From Helichrysum umbraculigerum (taxonomy: Eukaryota; Streptophyta; Magnoliopsida; Asterales; Asteraceae): DNA of 64,000 nt. Positions 32,903-44,804 of this stretch are shown here, piece by piece. The first letter of the stretch is position 1, and every line of letters begins with the position of its first letter. The stretch spans positions 7,044,501 through 7,108,500 of the forward strand of contig CATIUR010000002.1 of assembly GCA_949592205.1 (NCBI GenBank), given 5' to 3'. The notes beneath the pieces are model-generated. The model made no database searches, was not told the DNA's origin, and was given only the letters and a program-made list of their open reading frames with translations. A program made the translations under genes and the position numbers.

Positions 32903-35019
32903 TATAACACCCCTCATTCCCTAGTAATAATATTAAAGGTAATACGGAAGCGCAGGTAAATAAAACGCAATACTTTGTTACATATTCTTCTAAAGTACCA
33001 AAAACAGTTTAGATGTTTAAGTCACTTCCATCTAAAACTTGTTCAAAAGACTAGCATGTCGGGGTATTATATAAACTAAACTAAGTTGTTACAAAATAAT
33101 CAGAGTAGCTTGAATATCAAACATTCCATGCTTCCAAGGTTTGACCTTCCTGCTACCCACCCGCATGCATAAAACAAAAGTCTGCAGGAAGTAACAACGA
33201 AGGATTAGCACATAGCTAAGTGAGTAAATCCAACACCCAACATTCCACTTAGCTAAACCAATTAACTACAACAAATATTCGCAAACACAACAATCAACAA
33301 CAACTTAATGAGGATCGGCGGATCCGGGGATAACCTTAGTACCCGGGCGGCTCCCCAAGATCACTTATCAAAACATATCCGTATGGCCATAACGGACGAG
33401 ACCGATAGCTAGTGGTTATCATACTTATGTACAGTTCAGCACACACAACAAATGAAGTACATCCCTGTACCATTCACACAACAACCCACTAGCCCAACCA
33501 ACAGTTCATCAACTAGTTGACCTCATTAACAACAATGCCCGAAGGCCACACAAAGCACATATATTCATATAACCAACATGTAGCAACTAATCAACTCAAT
33601 AATCAAGTCTACGTTTACCCATTGTAATCAAATGATTACAACTAAGCCAAACGGTGAGTTTTGAATCTACTCACCGATACCTTCGCCTTCACTAACTCAG
33701 ATTCCAGGAGCTACTTTATCTTTTGGATGATCTGAGATTCAACATCAAATAGAAGTTAGTAATCGTTAACGTCCAAATATAACTTATAAAAGATTTACCA
33801 CATTTGGAACTCATTACTATAAACATCTAGATTATTAACTACTAATTATGCATATTTAATCATAATGCATCATATAATCATCACTTGTTACTTATATCAA
33901 CAATTAGATCACAATTGAAAAGATTGAAATCAAACACCAAGCAACAGCATCAAGCCGCCGGCTTGGCCATGGAAGCCGCCGGCTTCCCATGGCTAACCGC
34001 CGGGTCACTCCTATCACCCACCGGGTGAATTAAGTTTTTCATCAACAGCAACAACTTGAGTTTTAAAGCCTCTAGCATCCGCCGGTTAGGGTCATTGACC
34101 CACCGATTATGGGTCACAAGCCGCCGGCTTGGTGTGTGAAGCCGCCGGCTTCCCTAACCTATAACAGAAACCGCCGGCTAGGCTTATCAAGCCGCCGGCT
34201 TCTCTTCAGTTGCAGGTCTATCCCAGTTTTCTTAGAACACAAACCCGAAATCAAAAACACCAAATCACAATTTTGAGCCAAAAACACAGAAAACTCGACT
34301 TCTAAGGTTGTAACAACTTCATACAATACTTATCTAACATATATCAACTTCCATAACATCTAAAGATTCAAGATTACACCAAAAATTAGGAAATCAATTA
34401 GGTTTTTTTTTCAACCATTTTCAATCAAAACTCATAAACATAAATTCGGTGCATATCACTAGTTAAGAATCATCACCTAGTATCACATATCACATATAAT
34501 CACCGAATAACGCCCATATCCTCATCAAATCATCAATTCTAACATTTGAGTTTAAAAGTAAATAACTCACTTACAATTAATGGAAGAGCAAGATGGTAAG
34601 AGCTAGGTGATGATGATGATACAAGTAGAAGATCACACTTCAATCTCCTTTTGATGATTTAATCTTGAATTTAGTTTAGGTTTTAGGTTGGTTTCTTGAA
34701 ATGGAATGAGAAAGAACAAAATTGGTAAAGTGACCACTAAATAAAGGTCGGCCTCTTTATGAGCCGACTTAACATTTTGGGTATTTTATACCCGCTCTAA
34801 ATCTATTGCCTGGAACCTAAAAATCAACTACGAGAAATTTATTTTATTATACCGTCAACTTTAATAGATTAAAACAAGCAACATTTCCTTATCCGCAATA
34901 AGTCCTGAAACTTAATTTACTAAGTTTCACAATTAAACAATTTATCACATATAAATTCTAATTCACTTAAATACGTAATTTAAATAGGAAAATACCAGGC
35001 TATCGGAGAGGATGTTACA
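32903..35019 (-). mobile_element. Chromovirus C 5' LTR (2117 bp, intact)
   Basis: From TATAACACCCC to GAGGATGTTACA, followed by the target duplication CTTCG (35020-35024). The palindrome cluster is at 33951-34203. Sequence agreement with the split 3' LTR is high (about a dozen changes seen), so C is fairly young but older than A. Confidence 0.94.
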
Positions 35020-35973
35020 CTTCGCAACATACAAAATATCTCCAAAACCTTCTATAATTGAATAAAGACTTTTCAACGAACACCATTCGTGGGGAACACC
35101 TCTAATTTTCAGCCATACAATCCTCGAATATTTTCCTTTCCTTTCTACCATCGGTTGGATTTTTAAGAACTCGTTACAAGGTACTTCAAACATTTTTTTA
35201 AAACTTTTTTCATCAGCACACTTTAAGATGACCCCATGAGATCCCCAATGTGTAAACTTATCCACATAAATATCACTCACATTCAACCAATTGACAAGCT
35301 TTTCAATAGAAATGCATTCCTTATCAATTACTATAGCAGATAAATTTATAGCATCCTTTACCTCATTATTAAGATGTAGGGAGAAAACTTTAGTTGAGTT
35401 CCTTGTGGCATATGAAGAAACGTACTTCTGGCCCGGAATTGTCATTGTCGCCCCCAATTCCAACTTCGCAAAATTGACTTTCATCTTTCTGTTCTGAAGC
35501 GATCTCCCGTTCATGTAATATACCGCCTCTTTTGCTTGGTCGAAATTTGCAAACTTAATGAAGGCAAAGTTTCTGTCCTTTTTCCAAGAAATGCCTTGAA
35601 TCCACCCAAAACGTCTAAAGCCATTAGAAATAACATGAGGCGAAGAATTTGGTCCTAAATTCCCCAAATAAATGGTTGAAATTCGAGAAACATTTCCACC
35701 CTCCTTGCCCAACGTAGCTATCGAAAAGGGAGTTGAATCACTAGCAATAAATTCCTTTGGTAAATTATGTTTTAAAACCTGCACATATGAGGGTATTGAA
35801 AGGCTAGGGTTTGAGTGCAATGTGGAACTAGGGGGTGGAGGGAAAAAGGTATGATTTTGAGAAATTGAAGAAAGATTGTCATTATGGAGAGATTTAAAAG
35901 AGGGTGACGATTTTGAGAAATCGAAAAGATTGTCATTATGGAACTTAACATTAATGTCACTATTACCCTTCAT
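35020..35973 (-). pseudogene. LINE ORF1-type protein, N-terminal part with RRM
   Basis: ATG at 35973 (MKGNSDINVKF). After a Ser/Pro-rich N terminus comes an RRM fold with RNP2 (TIYLGNL) and RNP1 (RNFAFIKF) at about residues 97-168, then a second domain of the LINE ORF1 type (ISIEKLVNWLNVSDIYV, WGSHGVILKCADEKSF, RIVWLKIRGVPHEWC). At YVAK the frame meets element C's target duplication and continues at 11498. The 3' end read to 34963 is LTR sequence. No stop or frameshift is seen in the remaining 663 codons. Confidence 0.75.
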
Positions 35974-37442
35974 GACAATTATACAGTATTATACTCATCA
36001 ATATTTTTAGCACAATCAGGAACTTTATTATTAGGGGTATTTGGGTTAACTTATGGTTTTTAGCTTATGCGTTATTTAAAAGTCAGATTTAACTTTTTAG
36101 CTTATCGACCTTTTAAATTTTGAGAAAATGTCTAATAAAAACTCATCCAAAAACTTAAAAAAAAATTTAACGGTTTCATAACGCAATAAGCTAAAAAACA
36201 CCGTAAAAAATCCATGCCAAACACACTATACTTCAACCACAAAATGTAGATCTATGAATACAAGAAATAAAAACCACAATTGATCGGTTCTTGCTATGTA
36301 TTTCAAATTGTCATAACATGTTCAAATTGTACAACACATTCCTTGTGGTCACGGAGGTTCACCCGCAATGACTCCGGGCTACTCGCAAAGCGAGTAGTCG
36401 CCCTGGGATTAGTCAGCTCGCAAAGCGAGTTGGAAATCAGGTATACCAAAAAAAATAAAAAATTCATTGAGCACTTATAAATTCTAAATGAAGACCTATA
36501 AACTCAAAATGTACACAAATTTGTGATATAACCGAACAGAAATACAAAAAGGTTAGATCACTTGATTTAATCAATTTAAGATAACAAAATAACATACGAA
36601 ATCACAATAATTTTCCGGATGCAATGATTATTTGACAGTAATTATAGTATTATACGATAGATTATTACCATGTAAGAATTGTTGAGTCTCCAGCACCTTC
36701 AAATTCTTCAGGTATTCACGACCAAATTTATTCAATACTTTTGTTACACTTTTAATTGTAATGCGTCCAAAGTGCTCCTAAACAGTTTTGAGCACCCATT
36801 AAACGCTGTAACAGATGCTAAGATTCTAATACATTGATAAACTTTGGATGACTCTCAACGAGAATGTCACTCTAAATAAAACCCATCAATAAAACCACAC
36901 ATTGCCTTTAACCTTTTCTAACTTCTAAATCACCATTTTAAACACACATACAACTTTACGTAAAACAAACACAATTCACAAAGAACCAAACATGACACAT
37001 TTCACTCCATGTAACAAACATAATTGATCTAAAAAATGGTTTAGGGGGTGTTAATGATCAGGCCGGCCCCAGAAATTTAATGGCCTCGTGCTATGATAAA
37101 ATAAGAGGCCCTTTAGCATGAAATTTATACGTATATCTACGTGATTTTGTGTACCAAATAGCATGTCAAATTGAATAAATCAAACTAATAAATCATTAAA
37201 GATGTAACTAGAATTTCTAAGCAATAATCTCAGTAAGTAACTAAGAATACGTACCAATTGGTTACACTTGATGGCCAAATTCTTCGATCGATTGCAATAA
37301 TAATAAGAATAACGAATATATTATTATATTTTGTTGGAGAATTAGGGTGTAATGATAGTTTAGGATAATCTTTGAATCGTGTAAACAAACTAATAAAGTA
37401 TCATGTGATAATCATGACAAGTAATATGCGAAAGAGATAACT
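35945..37442 (+). repeat. Segmental duplication copy I, main part
   Basis: Aligns with 53099-54540 (copy II): shared blocks include TTTTGAGCACCCATTAAA, CACATTGCCTTTAACC/CACATTGCATTTAACC, and GGTTTAGGGGGTGTTAATGA. The last 260 bp also match copy III (56918-57180). The homology stops at 37442, where GACCCAACCC repeats begin. It holds no gene. The O-methyltransferase lies beyond it and is not part of the other copies. Confidence 0.85.
36341..36461 (+). mobile_element. SINE-like fragment with A-rich tail, absent from copy II
   Basis: Begins CCTTGTGGTCACGGAGGTTC (B-box-like GGAGGTTCACCC), contains two hairpins ACTCGC-AAA-GCGAGT and GCTCGC-AAA-GCGAGT, and ends TATACCAAAAAAAATAAAAAA. At the same place copy II (53523-53550) has only a poly-T run between identical flanks. 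Looks like a 5'-truncated SINE; the family is not proven. Confidence 0.55.
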
Positions 37443-37585
37443 TTGACCCAACCCGACCTAACCCAACCCGGATTTGACCCAACCCATTCGACCCAATTAC
37501 AATAAAGGACCCAATTGACCCACAACCCGTTTTGACCCAACCCGTTTTGACCCGTGACCCAACCCGACCCAACCCGACCCAATTG
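37442..37585. repeat. GACCCAACCC low-complexity block
   Basis: Imperfect repeats of GACCCAACCCG with GACCCAATT variants; the ORF over it (GSRVKTGWVK) is an artefact. It marks the end of segmental copy I, 300 bp upstream of the O-methyltransferase. Confidence 0.8.
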
Positions 37586-37803
37586 CCAGGTATAAATTAA
37601 ATGGACCTTTTCTCAATCTTGACATTTATGGTGGGCCAATAATCTTTTTAAGTGTGAACATTTAGGGTGGGCCTAAAGTGTTATATTACAATTTTTTTTA
37701 CCAGACAACAATATAAGTATTACTACAAAACAAACTCTTGGGTGGGCCTTGGCCCTGCCTATGCTATGTGTGGCTACGCCACTGCTGTGTATGAATCTAG
37801 ATT

Positions 37804-37814
37804 TCTATATATAG
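37804..37814 (+). promoter_or_regulatory. TATA box of the O-methyltransferase gene
   Basis: TCTATATATAG, about 70 bp upstream of the ATG, which leaves a 5' UTR of roughly 40 nt if transcription starts about 30 bp downstream. No other upstream element can be assigned. Confidence 0.6.
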
Positions 37815-37880
37815 ACAAAGTCTATAAGCTACTCCATCTCAAAGTGGTAATCACATATATAATAAATAGGAAAGTAGAAA

Positions 37881-39270
37881 ATGTCGTTGCAAAACCGTGA
37901 GCAATCTAATGAGCTACTTCATTCTCAAACTCACATATGGAACCACATTTTCAGTTTTATAAACTCAATGTCACTCAAATGTGCTATTCAGCTACAAATA
38001 CCTGATATCATAAATCGTCACGGTGCACCAATGTCACTCTCCGAGTTAGTCGAAGCCCTCCCCGTAAACAAGGAGCGTTCCCATTTTGTGTATCGACTTA
38101 TGCGCATCCTAGTTCACTCTGGTTTCTTTGTGACACGAAGTGTGTCTAATGAAGAGGAAGGAGAAGGCTATTTGCTAGCTCCTGCTTCTCGATTGCTTCT
38201 AAAGGAAGAGCCACTAAGCTTGAGGCCGTTTTTATTAGCCATGTTAGATCCCATACTAATGGATCCATGGCAACAATTGAGTGAATGGTTCCAAAGCAAT
38301 GATATAAACCCTTTCTACACAACTCATGCGACTACTTTATGGGGATTTGCAGGCCAAGACCCAAAGCTTAACAAGTTCTTTAACGAAGCAATGGCTAGTG
38401 ATGCACGACTTGTTGAAAGTGTCGTTCTTAATCAGAGTGGTAGTGTGTTTGAAGGGTTAACTACACTTATTGATGTTGGTGGTGGTACTGGGACGGTTGC
38501 AAGAGCCATTGCAAAAGCTTTTCCAACACTTAAATGCATTTGTTTTGATCTTCCACATGTTGTTGGTGGTTTGGCAGGAAGTAAGAATCTTAGTTTCGTT
38601 AGTGGCGACATGTTCGAGGCCATACCTAAAGCTGATGCAGTTTTGGTAAAGGTATATTCATTTTTCAAAAAAATAAAATATTCGATCATCTACTTAATCT
38701 ACTCGTGAGTACGAATTATTCGATAGAAATTAGGGTATATAAATTGCTAGTGATCGAGGTTATCCAACCTCTTTTTCGTTAAGTTTTTTAGTTATCATCG
38801 ACTTGTGAGTACACATTCGTTAGAAATTATGTATATTAATTAAGCCAAGACACATAATATTACTCTGAACCTGACTGGCTAGCTAGGTGCTATACTAACC
38901 TACATTTAGGGTGAAATTTATACTGACCAATGTTGACATTGTTATAAGTATTATGATGAAAAAACAGTGGATATTACATGATTGGAGTGATGAAGATTGC
39001 ATAAAGATATTGAAGCAATGCAAAGAGGCTATTCCCAGCAAGGAAAATGGAGGGAAAGTGATCATCGTAGACATGGTGGTAAAGACCGACGGCGAAGATG
39101 ATGAATCACTCAAGACACAACTTTTATGGGATATGCTTATGATGGTGTTGGTGATGGGTAAAGAAAGGACCGAAAAAGATTGGGCAAAACTATTTAGCGA
39201 TGCTGGCTTTAGTGATTACAAAATCTCTCCAGTTGTTGGGTTAAGGTCTCTCATTGAAGTTTACCCCTAG
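37881..39270 (+). CDS. Plant class II small-molecule O-methyltransferase (357 aa, two exons)
   Basis: Exons 37881-38651 and 38968-39270; the 316-bp intron starts GTATATTC and ends AAACAG, splitting between VLVK and WILHDW, the usual intron site of this family. It transfers a methyl group from SAM to a phenolic hydroxyl, probably in the cytosol as a dimer. Residues 10-100 match the N-terminal dimerisation domain (SQTHIWNHIFSFINSMSLKCAIQL). SAM site: LIDVGGGTG 196-204, D223, GDMF 242-245, K257. Catalytic His261 (ILHDW), Asp292 (VIIVD), Glu323 (GKERTEKDW), as in isoflavone 7-OMT-type enzymes. Ends GLRSLIEVYP, full length. The substrate (flavonoid, stilbene or alkaloid-like) cannot be read from sequence. 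All motifs are intact, so the gene looks functional. Confidence 0.95.
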
Positions 39271-40239
39271 CTAGTTTATAAGTTGTGTAATATATTGCAT
39301 TGTGTATATTTAGCGTAAATTGCTTGAAAAATGTACCTGTGCTAAAATATAAGCTTGTTTGTGTTTATGTGCTTTTCTTTTATTAAATAAAAAAGAAATT
39401 GTTTTTAGCTATTTAATCGTATTAATTTCTTTTTCTTTTTCGAACTCATGTACACAGGCATATTATACCCACAAACGTAAAACCCGGCCTAAACCGCTCT
39501 CCCTATAAACCCGTTACATGTGATTGAGTATCAATTTATTCCAACAATTGCTTAATTCACTTATGCGAATTCACCTCGTGTTATTAAGCAGATATTTTGG
39601 TGCATGAGGGGGGTTATTGTAATCAAGTGGGTTAAGGTAGTAATGGTGGGATTAGATCATGGACCGTCGATTAGAGCTTTAAAACAAGAAACGCGCGGGG
39701 GCATGATTGTAAATAAATTGAAAGTCAGTGGCAAATGTACGATAAAAGCTTAATGAGTAACGCGCAGTGAAAATGGTTGAGAGCCACGCGCCGGCTTCAC
39801 GTTTGTCTGCACCGAGATTTTAACATTCAATATCTTTTTTCTGTATGTGCACATTAATTAATTGATATTTAAAAATCTCAAATGTTATTAATCTTGAAAA
39901 TTAAAATAAAAGTATTACGGTGATTAACAATGAGGTTTATTGTGGTAACCTGTAATGATTAGTTACTTTTACTTTTAATTTTAACATATATATTTCATAT
40001 AACTAAGAAATAAAAATTTTATTAAAAAAATATACCCAAAATAAAAATAAAAATGAAGCATTTTAGTATGAGATGAACGTTTTAGAAAAATGTTGTCAAC
40101 ATATTAATGCATAAACCACCAATAAGATAAATAAACTTATTTTTGTGATACACACACTTAATACACAAAGCGATTACGAGTAACATATTATCGCAATACT
40201 CAATAACAAGATATATACACAATTTTTTTTAGATACACA
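39271..40239. other. 3' flank of the O-methyltransferase, no gene seen
   Basis: A probable polyadenylation region lies near 39350-39400 (ATTAAATAAAAAAG). The rest is AT-rich with no coding signal. Confidence 0.5.
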
Positions 40240-40960
40240 CACTATATATACAAAGTTATTACAGGTTATATATTAACGTAAAACTCAATACTAAGATACA
40301 CAAACTTATTTTCATGATACACACACTTAGTATAGGAAGTTATTGCGAGTAATATATTAACGCAAAACTCAATACTAAGATACACAAACTTATTTTCGTG
40401 ATACACACACTTAGTATAGGAAGTTATTGCGAGTAATATATTAACGCAAAGCTCATTACCAAAATATACAAACTTATTTTCGTGATACACAAACTTATTT
40501 TCGTGATACACACACTTAGTATAGAAAGTTATTACGGGTAATATATCGACGCAAAACTCATTACCAAGATACACAAACATATTTTCGTGATACACACACT
40601 TAGTATACGAAGTTATTACGAGTATAATACATTAACGCAAAACTCAATACCAAGATACACAAACTTATTTTCGTGATACACACACTTAGTATAGAAAGTT
40701 ATTACGGGTAATATATCGACGCAAAACTCATTACCAAGATACACAAACATATTTTCGTGATACACACACTTAGTATACGAAGTTATTACGAGTATAATAC
40801 ATTAACGCAAAACTCAACACCAAGATACACAAACATATTTTCGTGATACACACACTTAGTATACGAAGTTATTACGAGTATAATATATTAACGCAAAACT
40901 CAACACCAAGATACACAAACTTATTTCCGTGATACACACATTTAATATACAAAAATTAAA
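40240..40960. repeat. Minisatellite, about 84-bp unit, about 8 copies
   Basis: The unit includes GATACACAAACTTATTTTCG, TGATACACACACTTAGTATA, GGAAGTTATTGCGAGTAATA and TATTAACGCAAAACTCA. Copies differ by a few bases, and a higher-order pair (about 175 bp) is visible from 40560 on. Decayed copies extend left to about 40130. The ORF on the minus strand (FVYHENKFVY) is a repeat artefact. Confidence 0.9.
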
Positions 40961-41319
40961 GTAAACAATTAAATAAATGCATTAATGTTTTTTGATCGGA
41001 GATGGCAAAAGTTTTATAAACTAACATAAAAACAGACGTAACATCCAATTTTAAAATATACTATAAATCATTTGTACAAGTTATAAACAAGTTACTAGCC
41101 CTTCGATATGATTACACTTCAAATTGTTAACAAACAAAAACCGTCTCCTTTGAATCGATTATATATTTCTTTTAACCTTTTTGCCAACCCAATAGCACAA
41201 AAATACCAGAGTATTAGAAAACGAGAGTGATAGACTGATAATGCTGCACCCTTAACAAACACTAAATATAACTATTAATAATTATGAATCTACATTTTAT
41301 ATGAGAGTCATCCTCCGAT
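40961..41319. other. Intergenic DNA, no gene seen
   Basis: AT-rich with nothing recognisable between the two minisatellites. Confidence 0.5.
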
Positions 41320-41409
41320 TATGTCGCCGGAAAATCGATTAGAAGAAGCGTAAATTGTTGAAGGTCGCCGGAAAATCAATTAGAAGAAGCGTAGGTTGTT
41401 GAGGGTTGC
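41320..41409. repeat. Minisatellite that was the target of solo LTR F, left part
   Basis: Two copies of GTCGCCGGAAAATC(G/A)ATTAGAAGAAGCGTA(A/G)(A/G)TTGTTGA before the LTR. The array continues at 51980 with GTTGCCGGAAAATCAATTAG. Confidence 0.85.
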
Positions 41410-42642
41410 TGTGACACCCGGTCAAAATAACCCAAAATTAGCACCTAATTTAAACTTTTAAAACACGTAATTACATACGTGTCAATACTCATGTACACAA
41501 GTATTATATATATATATATATATGTGTATATATAAACAGAAATGATTAATTAATAATCACAAATACACGAACCAAACAAAACGTAGAAACCCAAAATAGA
41601 ATTTGGTGAAAAACATTTTCAAACCAAGTATTATTATTGAGAATAATAACTACGTACTCCAAAAGTTATTTAAATACGTTTTAGATACAGAAAACTATCC
41701 GTGTATTTTGAGTTAAACTAAGATATATTTTTATATCTCATTGAAGGTATTTTTGTAAAATATTTCAATTAAAAACGTATACGAAATAATATTTACAAAA
41801 TTTACATTTTTAAATATTATACTATTTAACGATCGGGTACGCAAACACGGGTCGGAAAACACCCACCCACCTCAATAATTGAGGCCGGTTATAATTGTAA
41901 CACCCCCAAATTCGTTTAGCGGAAGCGTTTAGTAAAAGTGTTTGGGGTGTCACAATAATAAAGCATGCATACGTATCAGAGCTTATGATTACAATAGAAC
42001 AAAATATATATTAAGATGCCAAAAGAGTTAATTACAAAGTTTACGATATCTCGAATCGTATAAGTTAAAAGTAGTAAGTTTACAAAAGTAGATTTCTGAA
42101 ATATAACTAAACCATTTCAGTTATACTAAAGAAATCCATATGTTTCCAAAAGTTGGCATCCTAAGCTTCAAGGGTCGCCTAATTCTCCATGTGTTGGCGA
42201 TTCTTACATGCGCAGCTAATTCCCTGAAAAACATAGTAAAAGTCAACAACGAGGTTGAGTGAATTCACAGGTTTTATGTTTACAGTTCAGTTGTGATAAA
42301 CCACTGTTGTTTATATCGTATCGTTGGGACGTCACCCAAAGTATAGTTTCTGAAATCAGTTATGTTCTTAAATAGTTGTTGTAGGAATGTTCGTATCCTA
42401 TAAGTTGTAGGAAAGCAGTATCCTGTGTTCAAGTATGTTCTGTAGGATTATACGTATCCAAATCGTATATATGTTTCGTTGGGATGTTGCCCAAAATATA
42501 GTTCAAGTCATAGTAGGAATGTAAGTATCCTATTAGTTGTTCGTAGGTGTAACACTCCCCTAAGATCCGTAACTGGACCACGTACGGCAGTATTACAATC
42601 CTAATCGTTTGGTGGGTCCATGTTAGTAGGAAACCCATTGTT

Positions 42643-42912
42643 TTCAGTAGTGTTGCCCATGTCAAGTAGGGACTTATCAGTAGTGTTGCCCATGTCAAGT
42701 AGGGACTTTTCAGTAGGGTTGCCCATGTCAAGTAGGGACTTATCAGTAGTGATGCCCATGTCAAGTAGGGACTTTTCAATAGTGTTGCCCATGTCAAGTA
42801 GGGACTTGTCAGTAGAGTTGCCCATGTCAAGTAGGGACTTCATAGTAGTGTTGCCCATGTCATGTAGGGACTTTTCGGTAGTGTTGCCCATGTCAAGTAG
42901 GGACTTTTCGTT
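42643..42912. repeat. 33-bp tandem repeat in E's 3' LTR (about 8 copies)
   Basis: Unit TTGCCCATGTCAAGTAGGGA plus CTTTTCAGTAGTG-type variation. Because 33 is a multiple of 3, several frames stay open (SSRDLSVVLPM, DMGNTTEKSLL); these are not genes. The same array is at 47471-47740 in the other LTR. It is not a CRISPR array: there are no unique spacers. Confidence 0.92.
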
Positions 42913-43579
42913 ACCCAGTCTATTATATAAGGTGTTGCTGGTTATCCTCCAGCGTTCTCAAAATGTTTTCATGTATTTACTGCGTTGGTAGTATGTAAGT
43001 AATATGTAACACTCACCCTAAGACCCGTAACTGGACCCCGGACGGTCAGTATTACATACTATGTAGAAATCGTCAGTTTGTTTATCAGTTTACTAGTTCA
43101 ATGTACTCCACTTGTTTGAGTAAAATAGTATACAACCGTGTTTGTATAAAAGTGTTTGTCTATGTTTTCCACCCCTGTTCAAAGCAGTTAAAAACAGTAA
43201 AAGTAGGGGCTGTGAACTCACCTGTTGAGTTTAAGTAGTTGTGCGAGTGCTAGCAAACCTAAGCCCAAGTACAGTCCGAGATCTCCTAACGTCCTAAACG
43301 TATGAGATTTATAAGTATGTGGATGTCTAAGTTAATCATCCATGCTAGTGACTGAACAACCAAGTTATGTTCAAATTGTTTGTTAAACGTTTACGTTTGT
43401 ATTTCGTTGTTTGTGAAAATGTATACGACTCGTTGGTAATAGTTTGAAATCATAATTTCAATAAAATAGCGTGTTTGTACTGTTTGTAAAGTTCACATAT
43501 AGTATCGGGTGTAAGTATTCGTTATCGGTTAAGTTCGACACTTGGTGTAAAAAGAGTTTGCAAAATTTCTGTTTTTCTG

Positions 43580-43870
43580 CGACACAGTATGCGACACTAA
43601 TATGGTTATGCGACACAATGGTTGTGTCGCATTAAGGGTGCGACACAGAGGCTATACGACACAAGGGTTGTGTCGCATAGGCGATCGATGCTAATTCAAT
43701 AGCGACACTAGCGTTGTGTCGTATGAAGTTTACGACACAAGAATGCGACACATGATACGACATAAGATACGACATAATACGGTTTTATACGACACAACAT
43801 GCGACACAAGCGTTGTGTCGCATGGATGGTTTATGCGACACTATATGCGACACAGTCGTTGTGTCGCAAA
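43580..43870 (-). repeat. Cluster of GCGACACAA/TTGTGTCGC inverted repeats in LTR E
   Basis: Hairpins with arms TGCGACACAA/TTGTGTCGCA and loops such as TGG and GCG, plus ACGACACAA variants, spaced 10-30 bp. The same cluster stands at about 48408-48698 in the 5' LTR. It shares arm sequence with LTR B. Confidence 0.92.
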
Positions 43871-44768
43871 GATGAACACCCAGACAGCAGCAGCGGCTGT
43901 CGTGATTTTCCGACCAAAAACCCGATTTTAACCCGTTTTCCGGCCATAAAACCTTGATTTCTTCCATTATATAGTTAAAACAAAGTTGTATGTTCAATAT
44001 TACACCCATATAACACATAAAAACGAGTAAATCTAAGTTTTTAGAAAATTCTTACAATTGCGAATCGGGACCAAATGAGGAAATAGATGATGATATAGCC
44101 TTTGTTAATGTTGTTCCTTAGCTCGAGAGGATTCCGAAAATGTAACTTTTGTGGATTGATTTGCGATTCCGAAAATTTTGTGGGGATTTGGTTGAGAGAG
44201 TTTGTAGGTGTGTTTTTGGTGAGGTTGAAATGAAATGAAAGTAAAGATGGAGATGGGAGGTGGTTTTGTTCCACTTTTCATCTCCTGTGTTTTCGTCCCG
44301 TGTTTGTTTACCCGATCGTTAAATGTTACATTATTTTAACTAGCATATTTTTAAATTACATATTTTATTATATTTTTAATTATGATCTTTTTATGAGTTT
44401 TAAATAAATTAAATTATAAGATTTTTAAATCTTTGTTTTATTTTAAGTTTTACAAGTCGACGTTTTGCGTTATAATATGATATGTAAATATTATCGACAT
44501 AATATTAAGTTGTAACTGGCGTTATTTAATAACTTTGTTTTATTAAATAAATTCGTTCACCAACAGTCGTATGTTTTGTCGCGTTTGCTCAATTCGTTTC
44601 GTATGTAATTACATCTAATTACAAATAAGTAATACTACGCGTATTATCTAGTTGGGCTATGCTAGACTTACCTCTAAATTGTGTTGTGAATTCACTCAAG
44701 TAGGGAATTAGCCTAATAATGCAAGTGATTAACGAAATTAATCGTGTTCAAATTTGTGAGTTGTTACA

Positions 44769-44804
44769 TTCTCCCCATGTTAGAGAAATCTCGTCCCGAG
44801 ATTT
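44769..44804 (-). other. Element E polypurine tract and upstream hairpin
   Basis: On the minus strand ACATGGGGAGAA lies next to the LTR, preceded by arms AAATCTCG/CGAGATTT (44786-44793 and 44797-44804) around loop GGA. Confidence 0.82.

Larger units (their letters stand above)
10081..35944 (-). mobile_element. LINE-like ORF1-only unit (outermost layer of the nest)
   Basis: The minus-strand 3' end is a 16-base poly(A) (T run 10089-10104). The ends lie between about 80-bp imperfect direct repeats (10002-10080 and 35945-36025), which are adjacent in the unsplit copy at 53095-53190. With C and everything inside it removed, the unit is about 2.3 kb: a short 5' part, one reading frame (35973-35020 joined to 11498-10464) and about 360 bp of 3' sequence. 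No reverse transcriptase or endonuclease is present. A target duplication near 80 bp is long for a plant LINE, so retroposition is likely but not proven. Confidence 0.65.
41896..44768 (-). mobile_element. Element E 3' LTR (2873 bp)
   Basis: From TGTAACACCCCCAAATTCG to GAGTTGTTACA; TSD ATAAT at 41891-41895. It equals the LTR at 46724-49596 in length, and I found only five substitutions (42655, 43155, 44005, 44134-44135). It contains a 33-bp tandem array (42643-42912), a repeated block (GATCCGTAACTGGACCACG and ACCCGTAACTGGACCCCGG, near 42563 and 43022), CAG|GTGAGT at 43222/43221, inverted repeats at 43580-43870 and a GTAAG site near 44055. Confidence 0.95.

Noticed and set aside
34963..35024. 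Continuation of the RRM ORF to 34963
   Set aside because: Past 35020 the frame reads element C's LTR; the real continuation is at 11498.
38652..38708. Open frame beyond VLVK in the O-methyltransferase
   Set aside because: It is intron read-through; the conserved WILHDW exon starts at 38968 after an AG.
38911..38967. ATG at 38911 as start of a separate small protein
   Set aside because: Sequence before 38968 is the intron end; the following residues are the normal methyltransferase C terminus.
42620..42991. Long overlapping ORFs on both strands (and again at 47448-47819)
   Set aside because: They come from a 33-bp tandem repeat whose length keeps all frames open; no domain, and identical in both LTRs.
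43580..43870. CRISPR-like array of inverted repeats
   Set aside because: Eukaryotic LTR context, repeats are irregular, spacers are short and not unique-length, and no cas genes.
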